DNA of 64,000 nt from contig NZ_AKJS01000190.1 in NCBI RefSeq assembly GCF_000282215.1, forward strand, positions 60,032 through 124,031. Direction: 5' to 3'. This stretch comes from Pseudomonas sp. GM21 (lineage in GTDB: Bacteria; Pseudomonadota; Gammaproteobacteria; Pseudomonadales; Pseudomonadaceae). Every line of letters starts with the position of its first letter. Positions within the stretch are counted from its first letter, which is position 1. Positions 18,549 through 26,467 of the stretch are shown piece after piece. Below the pieces are notes generated by a model. The model saw nothing but the letters and a program-made list of their open reading frames with translations, was not told where the DNA came from and did not search any database. A program made the translations under genes and the position numbers.

Positions 18549-18735
18549 AATCCTCGACGAACAGGACCGCACCGTCGAACGCACGGCCAATCAGCCATTC
18601 CACATGTTGAGCACATCCCTCGCGCAAAAGCGCCAGGTCAAACCCTGCGCCCTCGCCGACTACGGACAACGACCGGGATGCCCGCTCACCGACAAGCCGG
18701 AAGAGGAAAAAAATCCTTTCTTGCGATTGTTCTAA
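18541..18735 (+). pseudogene. C-terminal remnant of a second DUF4124-type gene
   Basis: The 187 bases after the DUF4124 stop codon read in another frame as a coherent peptide of about 63 codons (VEILDEQDRTVERTANQPFH ... DYGQRPGCPLTDKPEEEKNP), ending at TAA 18733. It has no start codon or ribosome site of its own and begins inside the last codons of the preceding gene. The simplest reading is that a second, tandem gene of the same type lost its 5' part in a deletion that joined the two. A frameshift in one longer gene is the alternative. Confidence 0.5.
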
Positions 18736-18750
18736 CGCCGCTCAGCTTTG

Positions 18751-18767
18751 CGCCCTATATTGGTGCG
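18751..18767 (+). promoter_or_regulatory. Probable NtrC-binding site upstream of ntrB
   Basis: CGCCCTATATTGGTGCG matches 14 of 17 positions of the NtrC consensus TGCACTATATTGGTGCA, with an almost perfect right half. It lies about 200 bases before the ntrB start codon and fits autoregulation of the ntrBC operon by NtrC. I see no sigma-54 promoter that clearly belongs to it, so repression of a sigma-70 promoter is as likely as activation. Confidence 0.65.
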
Positions 18768-18965
18768 ATAGGTTGCACCGTACCCATATCACAACCCATT
18801 TTGGTTCGAAAGTACCCGCGAAAGCTGGCAGAACGTCACGCAAACGAGCGTAAAACGCCCGTTTAAGGCCTTTAACGCTTCTTTTCGGAGCCTTGGTTTG
18901 GTTTTTGCATTTTCCCAGCATCAGCGCTTGGTTCTTGCGCGCGCCCTGCTCCAAAAGAGGTCCTG

Positions 18966-20051
18966 ATGACCATCAATGACGCACTGCATCGACTACTACT
19001 GGACAACCTGACCACTGCCACCATCCTGCTCGATGCCGAACTGCGCCTTGAGTACATGAACCCGGCGGCAGAGATGTTGCTGGCCATCAGCGGACAGCGC
19101 AGCCATGGGCAGTTCATCAGCGAGCTGTTCACCGAGTCCACCGAAGCATTGAATTCCCTGCGTCAGGCGGTCGAGCAGGCACATCCGTTCACCAAGCGCG
19201 AAGCGATGCTCACCGCCCTCACCGGCCAGACCCTGACCGTCGACTACGCGGTAACGCCGATCCTGGTCAACGGCGGCACGATGCTGTTGCTGGAAGTCCA
19301 CCCCCGTGACCGCTTGCTGCGGATCACCAAGGAAGAGGCACAATTGTCGAAGCAGGAGACCAGCAAGATGCTGGTGCGCGGTCTCGCCCACGAAATCAAG
19401 AATCCGCTGGGCGGGATTCGCGGCGCCGCACAATTGCTCGCCCGCGAACTGCCGGAAGAAAGCCTGCGCGATTACACCAACGTGATCATTGAAGAAGCCG
19501 ATCGCTTGCGAAACCTCGTCGACCGCATGCTCGGCTCGAACAAGTTGCCGTCGCTGGCCATGTGTAACATCCACGAGGTACTGGAGCGTGTCTGCCAACT
19601 GGTGTCAGCGGAAAGCCAGGGCTGCATCACCTTGGTGCGCGACTACGACCCCAGCATTCCTGACGTGTTGATCGACCGCGAACAAATGATTCAGGCGGTG
19701 CTCAACATCGTGCGCAACGCGATGCAGGCCATCAGCAGCCAGAACGAACTGCGCCTGGGTCGCATCAGCCTGCGTACCCGCGCCATGCGCCAATTCACCA
19801 TCGGCCACGTGCGCCATCGCCTGGTGACCAAGATCGAAATCATCGACAACGGTCCGGGCATTCCTGCAGAACTCCAGGAAACCATTTTCTTTCCAATGGT
19901 CAGCGGTCGTCCGGACGGTACCGGGCTGGGCCTGGCCATTACCCAGAACATCATCAGCCAGCACCAGGGCTTGATCGAATGTGACAGCCACCCAGGCCAC
20001 ACCACTTTCTCGATCTTTCTGCCCCTGGAACAAGGAGCCACATCGACATGA
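18966..20051 (+). CDS. glnL: Nitrogen regulation sensor kinase NtrB
   Basis: A 361-residue soluble histidine kinase that phosphorylates NtrC when nitrogen is limiting and, with PII bound, dephosphorylates it. An N-terminal PAS domain (about residues 5-115) leads to the H-box RGLAHEIKNPLGG with the phosphorylated His142, the N-box around IVRNAMQAI, and the G boxes DNGPGIP and GTGLGLAI. There are no membrane segments, as expected for NtrB. Its last codon overlaps the ntrC start (ATGA, 20048-20051), so the pair is translationally coupled. Confidence 0.97.
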   Translation: MTINDALHRLLLDNLTTATILLDAELRLEYMNPAAEMLLAISGQRSHGQFISELFTESTEALNSLRQAVEQAHPFTKREAMLTALTGQTLTVDYAVTPILVNGGTMLLLEVHPRDRLLRITKEEAQLSKQETSKMLVRGLAHEIKNPLGGIRGAAQLLARELPEESLRDYTNVIIEEADRLRNLVDRMLGSNKLPSLAMCNIHEVLERVCQLVSAESQGCITLVRDYDPSIPDVLIDREQMIQAVLNIVRNAMQAISSQNELRLGRISLRTRAMRQFTIGHVRHRLVTKIEIIDNGPGIPAELQETIFFPMVSGRPDGTGLGLAITQNIISQHQGLIECDSHPGHTTFSIFLPLEQGATST

Positions 20052-21484
20052 GCCGTAGTGAAACCGTGTGGATCGTCGATGACGACCGTTCTATCCGTTG
20101 GGTCCTGGAAAAAGCCTTGCAACAGGAAGGCATGACCACGCAAAGCTTCGACAGCGCCGATGGCGTGATGAGCCGCCTGGCGCGCCAGCAACCAGACGTG
20201 ATCATCTCTGACATCCGCATGCCGGGCGCCAGCGGCCTGGAGCTTCTGGCACGGATTCGCGAACAGCACCCGAGGCTGCCGGTCATCATCATGACGGCTC
20301 ACTCCGACCTGGACAGCGCTGTCGCGTCCTATCAGGGTGGCGCGTTTGAATACCTGCCCAAGCCATTCGATGTCGATGAAGCGGTCTCCCTGGTCAAACG
20401 CGCCAACCAGCACGCCCAGGAACAGCAGGGCCTGGAAGTCCCGGTCGCCCTGACCCGCACCCCGGAAATCATCGGTGAAGCACCGGCGATGCAGGAAGTG
20501 TTTCGCGCCATCGGGCGCTTGAGCCACTCCAACATTACCGTGCTGATCAATGGCGAATCCGGGACCGGCAAAGAGCTGGTGGCCCACGCCCTGCACCGTC
20601 ACAGCCCACGAGCAGCCTCGCCGTTCATCGCACTGAATATGGCGGCGATTCCAAAAGATCTAATGGAGTCCGAACTGTTCGGCCATGAGAAAGGCGCGTT
20701 CACCGGCGCGGCCAACCTGCGTCGCGGGCGTTTCGAACAGGCTGACGGCGGCACGCTGTTCCTCGACGAAATCGGCGACATGCCGGCCGATACACAAACC
20801 CGCTTGCTGCGGGTATTGGCTGACGGCGAGTTCTATCGCGTTGGCGGTCATGTGCCGGTGAAGGTCGATGTGCGAATCATCGCTGCAACGCACCAGAACC
20901 TGGAAACCCTGGTACACGCCGGAAAATTCCGCGAAGACTTGTTCCACCGCCTCAACGTGATCCGCATCCACATCCCACGGCTGTCGGACCGTCGCGAAGA
21001 CATTCCGACCCTGGCCAAGCACTTCCTTGCCCGTGCCGCGCAGGAACTGGCGGTCGAGCCGAAGTTGCTGAAAAGCGAAACCGAGGAATACCTGAAGAAC
21101 CTGCCGTGGGGCGGCAACGTGCGCCAGCTGGAGAACACGTGCCGCTGGATCACGGTGATGGCTTCGGGTCGCGAAGTGCACATCAGCGACCTGCCGCCAG
21201 AGCTGCTGAGCCTGCCGCAGGATTCGGCCCCGGTAACCAACTGGGAGCAAGCGCTGCGCCAGTGGGCCGATCAAGCATTGGCACGTGGCCAGTCGAGCCT
21301 GCTGGACAGCGCGGTGCCGGCTTTCGAGCGGATCATGATCGAGACTGCGCTCAAACACACCGCCGGCCGCCGCCGCGATGCTGCGGTCTTGCTGGGTTGG
21401 GGGCGTAATACCTTGACGCGCAAGATCAAGGAATTGGGGATGAAGGTGGATGGCGGGGATGATGAGGAGGGGGATGAGAGCTAA
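20048..21484 (+). CDS. glnG: Nitrogen response regulator NtrC
   Basis: A 478-residue sigma-54 activator. The receiver domain (1-120) has the acidic pair Asp11-Asp12, phosphoacceptor Asp55 in ISDIRMPG, Thr83 and Lys105. The AAA+ domain has Walker A GESGTGKE (169-176) and the sigma-54 contact loop GAFTGA (216-221). A Fis-type helix-turn-helix lies at the C-terminus (GRRRDAAVLLGWGRNTLTRK). It activates glnA and other nitrogen genes from the NtrC-like sites upstream of them. The C-terminus has an acidic tail (DGGDDEEGDES). Confidence 0.98.
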   Translation: MSRSETVWIVDDDRSIRWVLEKALQQEGMTTQSFDSADGVMSRLARQQPDVIISDIRMPGASGLELLARIREQHPRLPVIIMTAHSDLDSAVASYQGGAFEYLPKPFDVDEAVSLVKRANQHAQEQQGLEVPVALTRTPEIIGEAPAMQEVFRAIGRLSHSNITVLINGESGTGKELVAHALHRHSPRAASPFIALNMAAIPKDLMESELFGHEKGAFTGAANLRRGRFEQADGGTLFLDEIGDMPADTQTRLLRVLADGEFYRVGGHVPVKVDVRIIAATHQNLETLVHAGKFREDLFHRLNVIRIHIPRLSDRREDIPTLAKHFLARAAQELAVEPKLLKSETEEYLKNLPWGGNVRQLENTCRWITVMASGREVHISDLPPELLSLPQDSAPVTNWEQALRQWADQALARGQSSLLDSAVPAFERIMIETALKHTAGRRRDAAVLLGWGRNTLTRKIKELGMKVDGGDDEEGDES

Positions 21485-21492
21485 GCAGACTT

Positions 21493-21644
21493 GATCGTTC
21501 CCACGCTCCCGCGTGGGAATGCCTCAATGGACGCTCTGCGTCCGCTTCAACTGGGGACGCGGAGCGTCCCGGGCTGCGTTCCCACGCAGAGCGTGGGAAC
21601 GATCAAACTGAACCACCGCTTTCGCGAGCAGGCTCGCTCCTACA
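21493..21644. repeat. Composite intergenic palindromes
   Basis: A repeat with the outer arms GATCGTTCCCACGCT/AGCGTGGGAACGATC and inner arms around GGACGC spans 21493-21605. A single half REP unit (CCGCTTTCGCGAGCAGGCTC, 21615-21644) follows. This is just downstream of ntrC and may act as its transcript end. The same GATCGTTCCCACGC family recurs at 35451-35563. Confidence 0.88.
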
Positions 21645-21866
21645 TTTCGAGCTCTGTGCACCGCAGCAATGCACCGTGAACCGCAATCGCGCACAAAAGC
21701 ACATTCAAAACCCCGCCTGTATTCGCAATCGAAACCCTAATGAAAAAACACGAAAGCCCCGAAATACGGGGCTTCTGGCGTTTGAAAGCAACTTTCTGTA
21801 CCAATTTGTTAAAACCTGGCACGCCCCCTGCAATAGTCCATTCAGTGATTCAGTTCACTACCCGGT
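21645..21866. other. Intergenic stretch without a recognised gene
   Basis: Short overlapping reading frames occur here on both strands, but none has a good ribosome site, a recognisable product or codon use like its neighbours. A short dyad with an A run (GAAAGCCCCGAAATACGGGGCTTC, split here as GAAAGCCCCGAAA and TACGGGGCTTC, about 21751-21774) could be a terminator for a minus-strand transcript or a leftover of one. Confidence 0.5.
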
Positions 21867-22067
21867 TTCGGGGACCTTGGTACAGGCAGGCCGGGGATTC
21901 CCCTCTTTACATCGGGCTCACACCGCTGACGCGACGAGCCCACCCTGTTTTGGGGCCCTTGATACAGGCAGGTCAGGGGTTCCTTCTTTACACCGGGCTC
22001 ACGACGCAATGCGTGAGCCCCGACGTTTTGGGAGCCTTGGTACAGGCAGGCCGGGGATTCCCTCTTT
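21867..22067. repeat. Three tandem copies of an approximately 80-base repeat
   Basis: The core GGTACAGGCAGGCCGGGGAT appears at about 21879 and 22039, with a variant (GATACAGGCAGGTCAGGGGT) at about 21961, each followed by TTCCCTCTTTA-like sequence; the first two continue into a GGGCTCAC dyad. The TACAGGCAGG cores are spaced 82 and 78 bases apart. The array runs into the 3' end of the small minus-strand membrane protein gene. It is not a CRISPR: repeats and spacers are not separable and the units are diverged. Confidence 0.8.
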
Positions 22068-22507
22068 TATTGCTCTCGGAGATGGATCTCCAGCCGCCAG
22101 CGGTCATCGACCTCACTACCGGCCCATTCGCCCTGCAGCGGCCGGGCCGCTACCACCGACAGCAACAACCCCCCATCACTCAAACGCACCCGCCAGTTGA
22201 CTGTTTTGTCGCTGAGCTTGAGCTGGCCGTTCTGCGCCTTACCTTCCGCCTCGAACAGCAACGCAAGGCTACCGTCCACAAACTCGCCATGGTGCTTGGG
22301 TTCATTGTTGAACCACACCACCAGCCCGTCGCTGGTGACCTCGACCTGCTGCAAGACAGTCGGGTCAGGCGCGGTCAGGCGACCAATCATCAGCCCCACC
22401 ATCATCCCGACAATTGCCAATGAACCGAGCACGCGCGGGAATAGTTTCGAACGCGAGTCCTTTGGCGGCGTAGAATGCCCGTCATCTTTACCTTCGGAGC
22501 CGTGCAT
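22067..22507 (-). CDS. Small membrane-anchored protein of unknown function
   Basis: A 146-residue protein with a charged N-terminus, one membrane helix (VLGSLAIVGMMVGLMIG, about residues 27-43) and a soluble C-terminal region with alternating beta-like segments. I do not recognise the family. Its start codon and that of the divergent trmL share the tetranucleotide CATG (22505-22508), so the 5' ends of the two coding regions overlap by two bases and the promoters must lie inside each other's genes. The ribosome site for this start is weak, but there is no other Met before residue 35. It ends in the tandem repeat array. Confidence 0.6.
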   Translation of the reverse strand: MHGSEGKDDGHSTPPKDSRSKLFPRVLGSLAIVGMMVGLMIGRLTAPDPTVLQQVEVTSDGLVVWFNNEPKHHGEFVDGSLALLFEAEGKAQNGQLKLSDKTVNWRVRLSDGGLLLSVVAARPLQGEWAGSEVDDRWRLEIHLREQ

Positions 22508-22961
22508 GTTTCACGTCATCCTTTTTCAACCAGAAATTCCGCCGAATACCGGCAACGTTATCAGGCTGTGCGCCAACAGTGGCTGCCACCTGCATTTGAT
22601 CGAGCCGCTGGGCTTCGAGATGGACGACAAGCGCCTGCGCCGGGCCGGCCTCGACTACCACGAGTATGCCACCCTGCAACGCCACGCCGATCTCGCCAGT
22701 TGCCTGGAGAGCCTTGGTCATCCTCGCTTGTTCGCTTTCACCACCAAGGGCTCGCGACCGTTCCACGATGCCAGTTTCGCCGAGGGTGACGCCTTCCTGT
22801 TCGGCCCGGAAAGCCGAGGCCTGCCGGCAGAAGTGCTCGACGCCCTGCCCGGCGAACAACGCCTGCGCTTGCCGATGCGTGAAGGCTGCCGCAGCCTGAA
22901 CCTGTCGAACACCGTCGCGGTTGCCGTGTACGAAGGCTGGCGCCAGCTCGGTTTTAAATAA
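22506..22961 (+). CDS. trmL: tRNA (cytidine/uridine-34-2'-O)-methyltransferase TrmL
   Basis: A 151-residue SPOUT methyltransferase of the YibK/TrmL type, which 2'-O-methylates the wobble base of the two leucine tRNAs. Typical segments are MFHVILFQPEIPPNTGNVIR at the N-terminus, FLFGPESRGLP (SAM-binding knot) and the C-terminal LRLPMREGCRSLNLSNTVAV. The frame is open from 22197, but the family length and a GGAG site before ATG 22506 fix the start. It is divergent from the small membrane protein gene. Confidence 0.96.
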   Translation: MFHVILFQPEIPPNTGNVIRLCANSGCHLHLIEPLGFEMDDKRLRRAGLDYHEYATLQRHADLASCLESLGHPRLFAFTTKGSRPFHDASFAEGDAFLFGPESRGLPAEVLDALPGEQRLRLPMREGCRSLNLSNTVAVAVYEGWRQLGFK

Positions 22962-22975
22962 CACCGCATAACAAA

Positions 22976-23065
22976 TGTGGGAGCGAGCCTGCTCGCGAAA
23001 GCGGTGTATCAGACGACATTGATGTCATCTGACACTCCCAATCGCGAGCAGGCTCGCTCCCACAT
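22976..23065. repeat. REP-type palindrome
   Basis: Inverted copies of ATGTGGGAGCGAGCCTGCTC surround a short centre between the convergent ends of trmL and secB. Confidence 0.9.
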
Positions 23066-23091
23066 TGAAATTGCTTTGGTGCTTCTAACGC

Positions 23092-23577
23092 TTACTGAAC
23101 GGTCGGAGTCTCGCCAGCCGCCTGCATGCGTTGCAGCTCTTGTGCGTACAGCGCGTCGAAGTTCACCGGGGCCAGCATCAGGGCCGGGAACGAGCCGCGG
23201 GTGACCAGGCTGTCCAGGGTTTCGCGAGCGTACGGGAACAGGATGTTCGGGCAGAACGCGCCGAGGGTGTGGCTCATCGAGGCGTCGTCCAGATTCTTGA
23301 TCAGGAAGATCCCGGCCTGTTGCACTTCAGCGATGAATGCCACTTCGTCACCGTTTTTCACGGTCACGGACAAGGTCAGCACGACTTCATGGAAGTCGCC
23401 TTCCAGGGCCTTTTGACGGGTGTTCAGATCCAGGCCCACGCTCGGTTCCCACTGCTGGCGGAAAATCGCCGGGCTTTTCGGGGCTTCGAAGGACAAGTCA
23501 CGTACGTAGATGCGCTGCAAGGAGAATTGCGGTGCGGTTTCTTCTTCGCTAGCTGCAGTGTTCTGTTGGTCAGTCAT
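23092..23577 (-). CDS. secB: Protein-export chaperone SecB
   Basis: A 161-residue SecB that keeps preproteins unfolded and hands them to SecA. Recognisable are the N-terminal FSLQRIYVRDLSFEAPKSP, the central EVVLTLSVTVK, and LGAFCPNILFPYARE near the C-terminus. The acidic N-terminal tail and length are normal. It lies downstream of grxC and the rhodanese-fold gene on the same strand, the usual arrangement rhodanese-grxC-secB. Confidence 0.98.
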   Translation of the reverse strand: MTDQQNTAASEEETAPQFSLQRIYVRDLSFEAPKSPAIFRQQWEPSVGLDLNTRQKALEGDFHEVVLTLSVTVKNGDEVAFIAEVQQAGIFLIKNLDDASMSHTLGAFCPNILFPYARETLDSLVTRGSFPALMLAPVNFDALYAQELQRMQAAGETPTVQ

Positions 23578-23618
23578 CTCAGATCCTTTCTGATCTTGGG
23601 GTCTTATAGGGAAGGTAT

Positions 23619-23873
23619 TCAGGCCTTGAGCATCGCGTCGAGCTTACCGGCGCGCTCAAGGGCAAACAAATCATCACAACCACCCACGTGGGTGCTGCCG
23701 ATCCAGATCTGCGGCACGGACGTACGTCCGGCTTTCTGAGCCATGGCGGCGCGCACCTGCGGCTTGCCATCGACCTTGATCTCTTCGAAGGCCACGCCTT
23801 TGTTTTCGAGCAAGTACATGGCTCGCGAACAGTAAGGGCAGTAATCGCTGGAATAGACGACGACGTTGCTCAT
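23619..23873 (-). CDS. grxC: Glutaredoxin 3
   Basis: An 84-residue dithiol glutaredoxin with the active site CPYC (Cys12-Cys15), the TVP-like SVPQIWIGSTHVGGCDDL segment with the cis-proline, and a glutathione-binding GG motif. It reduces protein disulfides and mixed glutathione disulfides in the cytosol. It is separated by one base from the upstream rhodanese-fold gene and by 41 from secB, so it is probably part of one operon. Confidence 0.97.
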   Translation of the reverse strand: MSNVVVYSSDYCPYCSRAMYLLENKGVAFEEIKVDGKPQVRAAMAQKAGRTSVPQIWIGSTHVGGCDDLFALERAGKLDAMLKA

Positions 23874-23874
23874 A

Positions 23875-24288
23875 TCACTTCACCAGCGGCAGGTTGTCGC
23901 CTTTCCAGCTGGAAATACCACCGGCGAGCTTGGCGGCGGTGAAGCCGGATTTCATCAGTTCGCGCGCATGCGTACCGGCGGTCTGGCCCATGGCGTCGAC
24001 CAGGATAATGGTCTTGGCCTTGTGCTTTTCCAGTTCACCGACGCGAGCGGTCAGTTTGTCGTGAGGAATGTTCAACGCGCCAACAATGTGACCGGCGGCG
24101 AAGTCCTTGGTCGAACGAATGTCGATCACGACGCCTGCGTCCTTGTTGACCAGCCCGGTCAGTTCACCGGTACTCAGGCTACGGCCGCCGCCTTGCATTT
24201 GATAGGCAATCAGCGCCGCCAGCAGTACGACGAAGATACCGACAAGAATGTAGTGGTTAGTGGCAAATTCAATCAGGTGAGCAACCAT
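23875..24288 (-). CDS. Membrane-anchored rhodanese-fold protein lacking the active cysteine
   Basis: A 137-residue protein with one N-terminal membrane helix (ILVGIFVVLLAALIAY, about residues 14-29) and a rhodanese homology domain (about 38-135; VVIDIRSTKDFAAGHIVGAL). In place of the usual catalytic Cys loop the sequence reads ILVDAMGQTAG with Asp98 at the Cys position, and there is no other cysteine. A sulfurtransferase activity of the standard kind is therefore unlikely. The frame is open upstream to 24330, but ATG 24288 gives the usual short N-terminus. It is first in the operon with grxC and secB. Confidence 0.88.
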   Translation of the reverse strand: MVAHLIEFATNHYILVGIFVVLLAALIAYQMQGGGRSLSTGELTGLVNKDAGVVIDIRSTKDFAAGHIVGALNIPHDKLTARVGELEKHKAKTIILVDAMGQTAGTHARELMKSGFTAAKLAGGISSWKGDNLPLVK

Positions 24289-24382
24289 CGAAGGAGGTTC
24301 CAGGGCGTTAAAATGTCGGCCAGTATACACAGCCCCTATGGTGGGCCAAACCCCGTCCGGCGGTGACGTGGCCGGAACTTAG

Positions 24383-24653
24383 CTGTAGGACGTGTTGACC
24401 CTCAATTGCGAGTCGCGCCGCGCCCCGTAAATCGCAAGACTAGGCATGAGGAGTGAGGTTTGGCGTTTCAAATGAACGACGAATAACGACGGATTGCGCT
24501 TTACGGGGCGTGGCCCTCCGGGTTTGCCCTGTGAGCGCGCCATGCTGCGTTGCGGGACTCGGCAAGGAAACAACCCTTACCCACGTCCCGCGCCTTGCCT
24601 GGCACGCTCACAGGGCAAACGCGACTCGCAATTGAGGGTCAACACGTCCTAAA
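24383..24653. repeat. Large imperfect palindromic element of about 270 bases
   Basis: The outer arms (TAGGACGTGTTGACCCTCAA, extending through TTGCGAGTCGCG; complement at 24619-24651) and inner arms (GTTTGCCCTGTGAGCG at about 24522 against CGCTCACAGGGCAAAC at about 24605) make a nested inverted repeat. It fills most of the gap between the rhodanese-fold gene and gpmI. No credible protein is encoded. It resembles a non-autonomous miniature element or long REP cluster. Confidence 0.8.
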
Positions 24654-24706
24654 CTTGCCACTCCCTTTTTAATCGCCCTCTTTTAACTCAGCCACGAGTG
24701 GAATCC

Positions 24707-26236
24707 ATGACTACCACGCCTAAACCTTTGGTCCTGATTATTCTCGATGGCTTCGGTCACAGTGAAAGCCCTGAATCCAACGCCATTTATGCGGCCAAGA
24801 AGCCCGTGCTGGACCGCCTGTGGGCCACCGTGCCGAACGGCCTGATCTCGGGCAGCGGCATGGACGTCGGCCTGCCCGATGGGCAGATGGGCAACTCCGA
24901 AGTCGGCCACATGAACCTCGGCGCCGGTCGCGTGGTGTATCAGGACTTCACCCGCGTGACCAAGTCGATCCGCGACGGCGAGTTCTTCGAGAACCCGACC
25001 ATCTGCGCCGCCGTGGATAAAGCCGTTGCAGCCGGCAAAGCCGTGCATTTCATGGGCCTGCTGTCCGATGGCGGCGTTCACAGCCATCAGGACCACCTGA
25101 TCGCCATGGCTGAACTTGCATTCAAACGCGGCGCTGAGAAAATCTACCTGCACGCGTTCCTCGACGGCCGCGACACCCCACCGAAAAGCGCACAGTCGTC
25201 CATCGAATTGCTCGACGCCAGCTTCCAGGCGCTGGGCAAAGGTCGTATCGCCAGCATCATCGGCCGTTACTTCGCCATGGACCGCGACAACCGCTGGGAC
25301 CGCGTGTCCCAAGCCTACAATCTGATTGTCGATGGCCAAGGCGAATTCAATGCCGCCACCGCCCAGGAAGGTCTGCAAGCCGCTTACGAACGCGGCGAGA
25401 GCGATGAATTCGTCAAAGCCACCTCCATCGGCGAGCCGGTCAAGGTCGAAGACGGCGACGCCGTGGTGTTCATGAACTTCCGCGCCGACCGCGCCCGCGA
25501 ACTGACTCGCGTGTTCGTCGAAGACGGTTTCAATGAGTTTGAACGCGCTCGCCAGCCGAAGCTGGCCGGTTTCGTCATGCTGACTCAATACGCCGCCAGC
25601 ATTCCCGCACCTTCGGCGTTCGCCGCCGGCAGCCTGGAAAACGTGTTGGGCGATTACCTGGCGAAAAACGGCAAGACGCAATTGCGCATCGCCGAAACCG
25701 AGAAATATGCCCACGTGACCTTCTTCTTCTCCGGCGGTCGTGAAGAACCGTTCCCGGGCGAAGAGCGCATCCTGATCCCGTCGCCGAAAGTCGCTACCTA
25801 TGACTTGCAGCCGGAAATGAGCGCACCGGAAGTCACCGACCGCATCGTCGACGCCATCGATAACCAGCGCTACGACGTGATCGTGGTCAACTACGCCAAC
25901 GGTGACATGGTCGGCCACAGCGGCGTGTTCGAAGCGGCGGTGAAAGCCGTTGAATGCCTGGACCAGTGTGTCGGCCGCATCGTCGAAGCCCTGGAAAAAG
26001 TCGGCGGCGAAGCGCTGATCACGGCCGACCACGGCAACGTCGAGCAAATGTCCGATGAAACCACCGGCCAGGCGCATACCGCTCACACGACCGAGCCAGT
26101 ACCGTTCATCTATGTCGGCAAACGTGACCTCAAGGTCCGTGAAGGCGGCGTGCTGGCGGATGTGGCACCAACCATGCTGATGTTGATGGGCCTGGAACAA
26201 CCGACGGAAATGACCGGGACTTCGATTCTGGTGTAA
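24707..26236 (+). CDS. gpmI: 2,3-bisphosphoglycerate-independent phosphoglycerate mutase
   Basis: A 509-residue manganese-dependent phosphoglycerate mutase that interconverts 3- and 2-phosphoglycerate. The metal site Asp14 in LIILDGFG, the phosphoserine Ser64 in QMGNSEVGHMN, and the C-terminal metal ligands in YANGDMVGHSG and TADHGNVEQM are all present. A GTG nine bases upstream extends the frame, but ATG 24707 with GAGTGG before it gives the family start. It is transcribed away from the rhodanese-grxC-secB unit. Confidence 0.98.
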   Translation: MTTTPKPLVLIILDGFGHSESPESNAIYAAKKPVLDRLWATVPNGLISGSGMDVGLPDGQMGNSEVGHMNLGAGRVVYQDFTRVTKSIRDGEFFENPTICAAVDKAVAAGKAVHFMGLLSDGGVHSHQDHLIAMAELAFKRGAEKIYLHAFLDGRDTPPKSAQSSIELLDASFQALGKGRIASIIGRYFAMDRDNRWDRVSQAYNLIVDGQGEFNAATAQEGLQAAYERGESDEFVKATSIGEPVKVEDGDAVVFMNFRADRARELTRVFVEDGFNEFERARQPKLAGFVMLTQYAASIPAPSAFAAGSLENVLGDYLAKNGKTQLRIAETEKYAHVTFFFSGGREEPFPGEERILIPSPKVATYDLQPEMSAPEVTDRIVDAIDNQRYDVIVVNYANGDMVGHSGVFEAAVKAVECLDQCVGRIVEALEKVGGEALITADHGNVEQMSDETTGQAHTAHTTEPVPFIYVGKRDLKVREGGVLADVAPTMLMLMGLEQPTEMTGTSILV

Positions 26237-26263
26237 CCCGCCCCGTCAAACACCACCGAAACC

Positions 26264-26355
26264 CTGTGGGAGCGGGATTGCCCGCGAATGCGGTAAGTCA
26301 GTCGACATCAACGGTGCCAGACACACCGCATTCGCGAGCAAGCCCGCTCCCACAT
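26264..26355. repeat. REP-type palindrome
   Basis: Inverted copies of CTGTGGGAGCGGGATTGCCC-like sequence with a GCGAATGCGG extension lie between gpmI and envC. The two arms differ at a few positions. Confidence 0.88.
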
Positions 26356-26467
26356 TGGTTTTGCGGTGTTTTTGGGGCCAGTTATCACACAGCCCCAATT
26401 GGGCATTTTTTTTGCCACGCTTGGCGGGCATACTAGGCCGTCCCTTTCCCTGGTGCCGCCCGCCTCT

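Noticed and set aside
21867..22067. CRISPR array
   Set aside because: Units are about 80 bases, diverged along their whole length, and there are no unique spacers between constant repeats and no cas genes.
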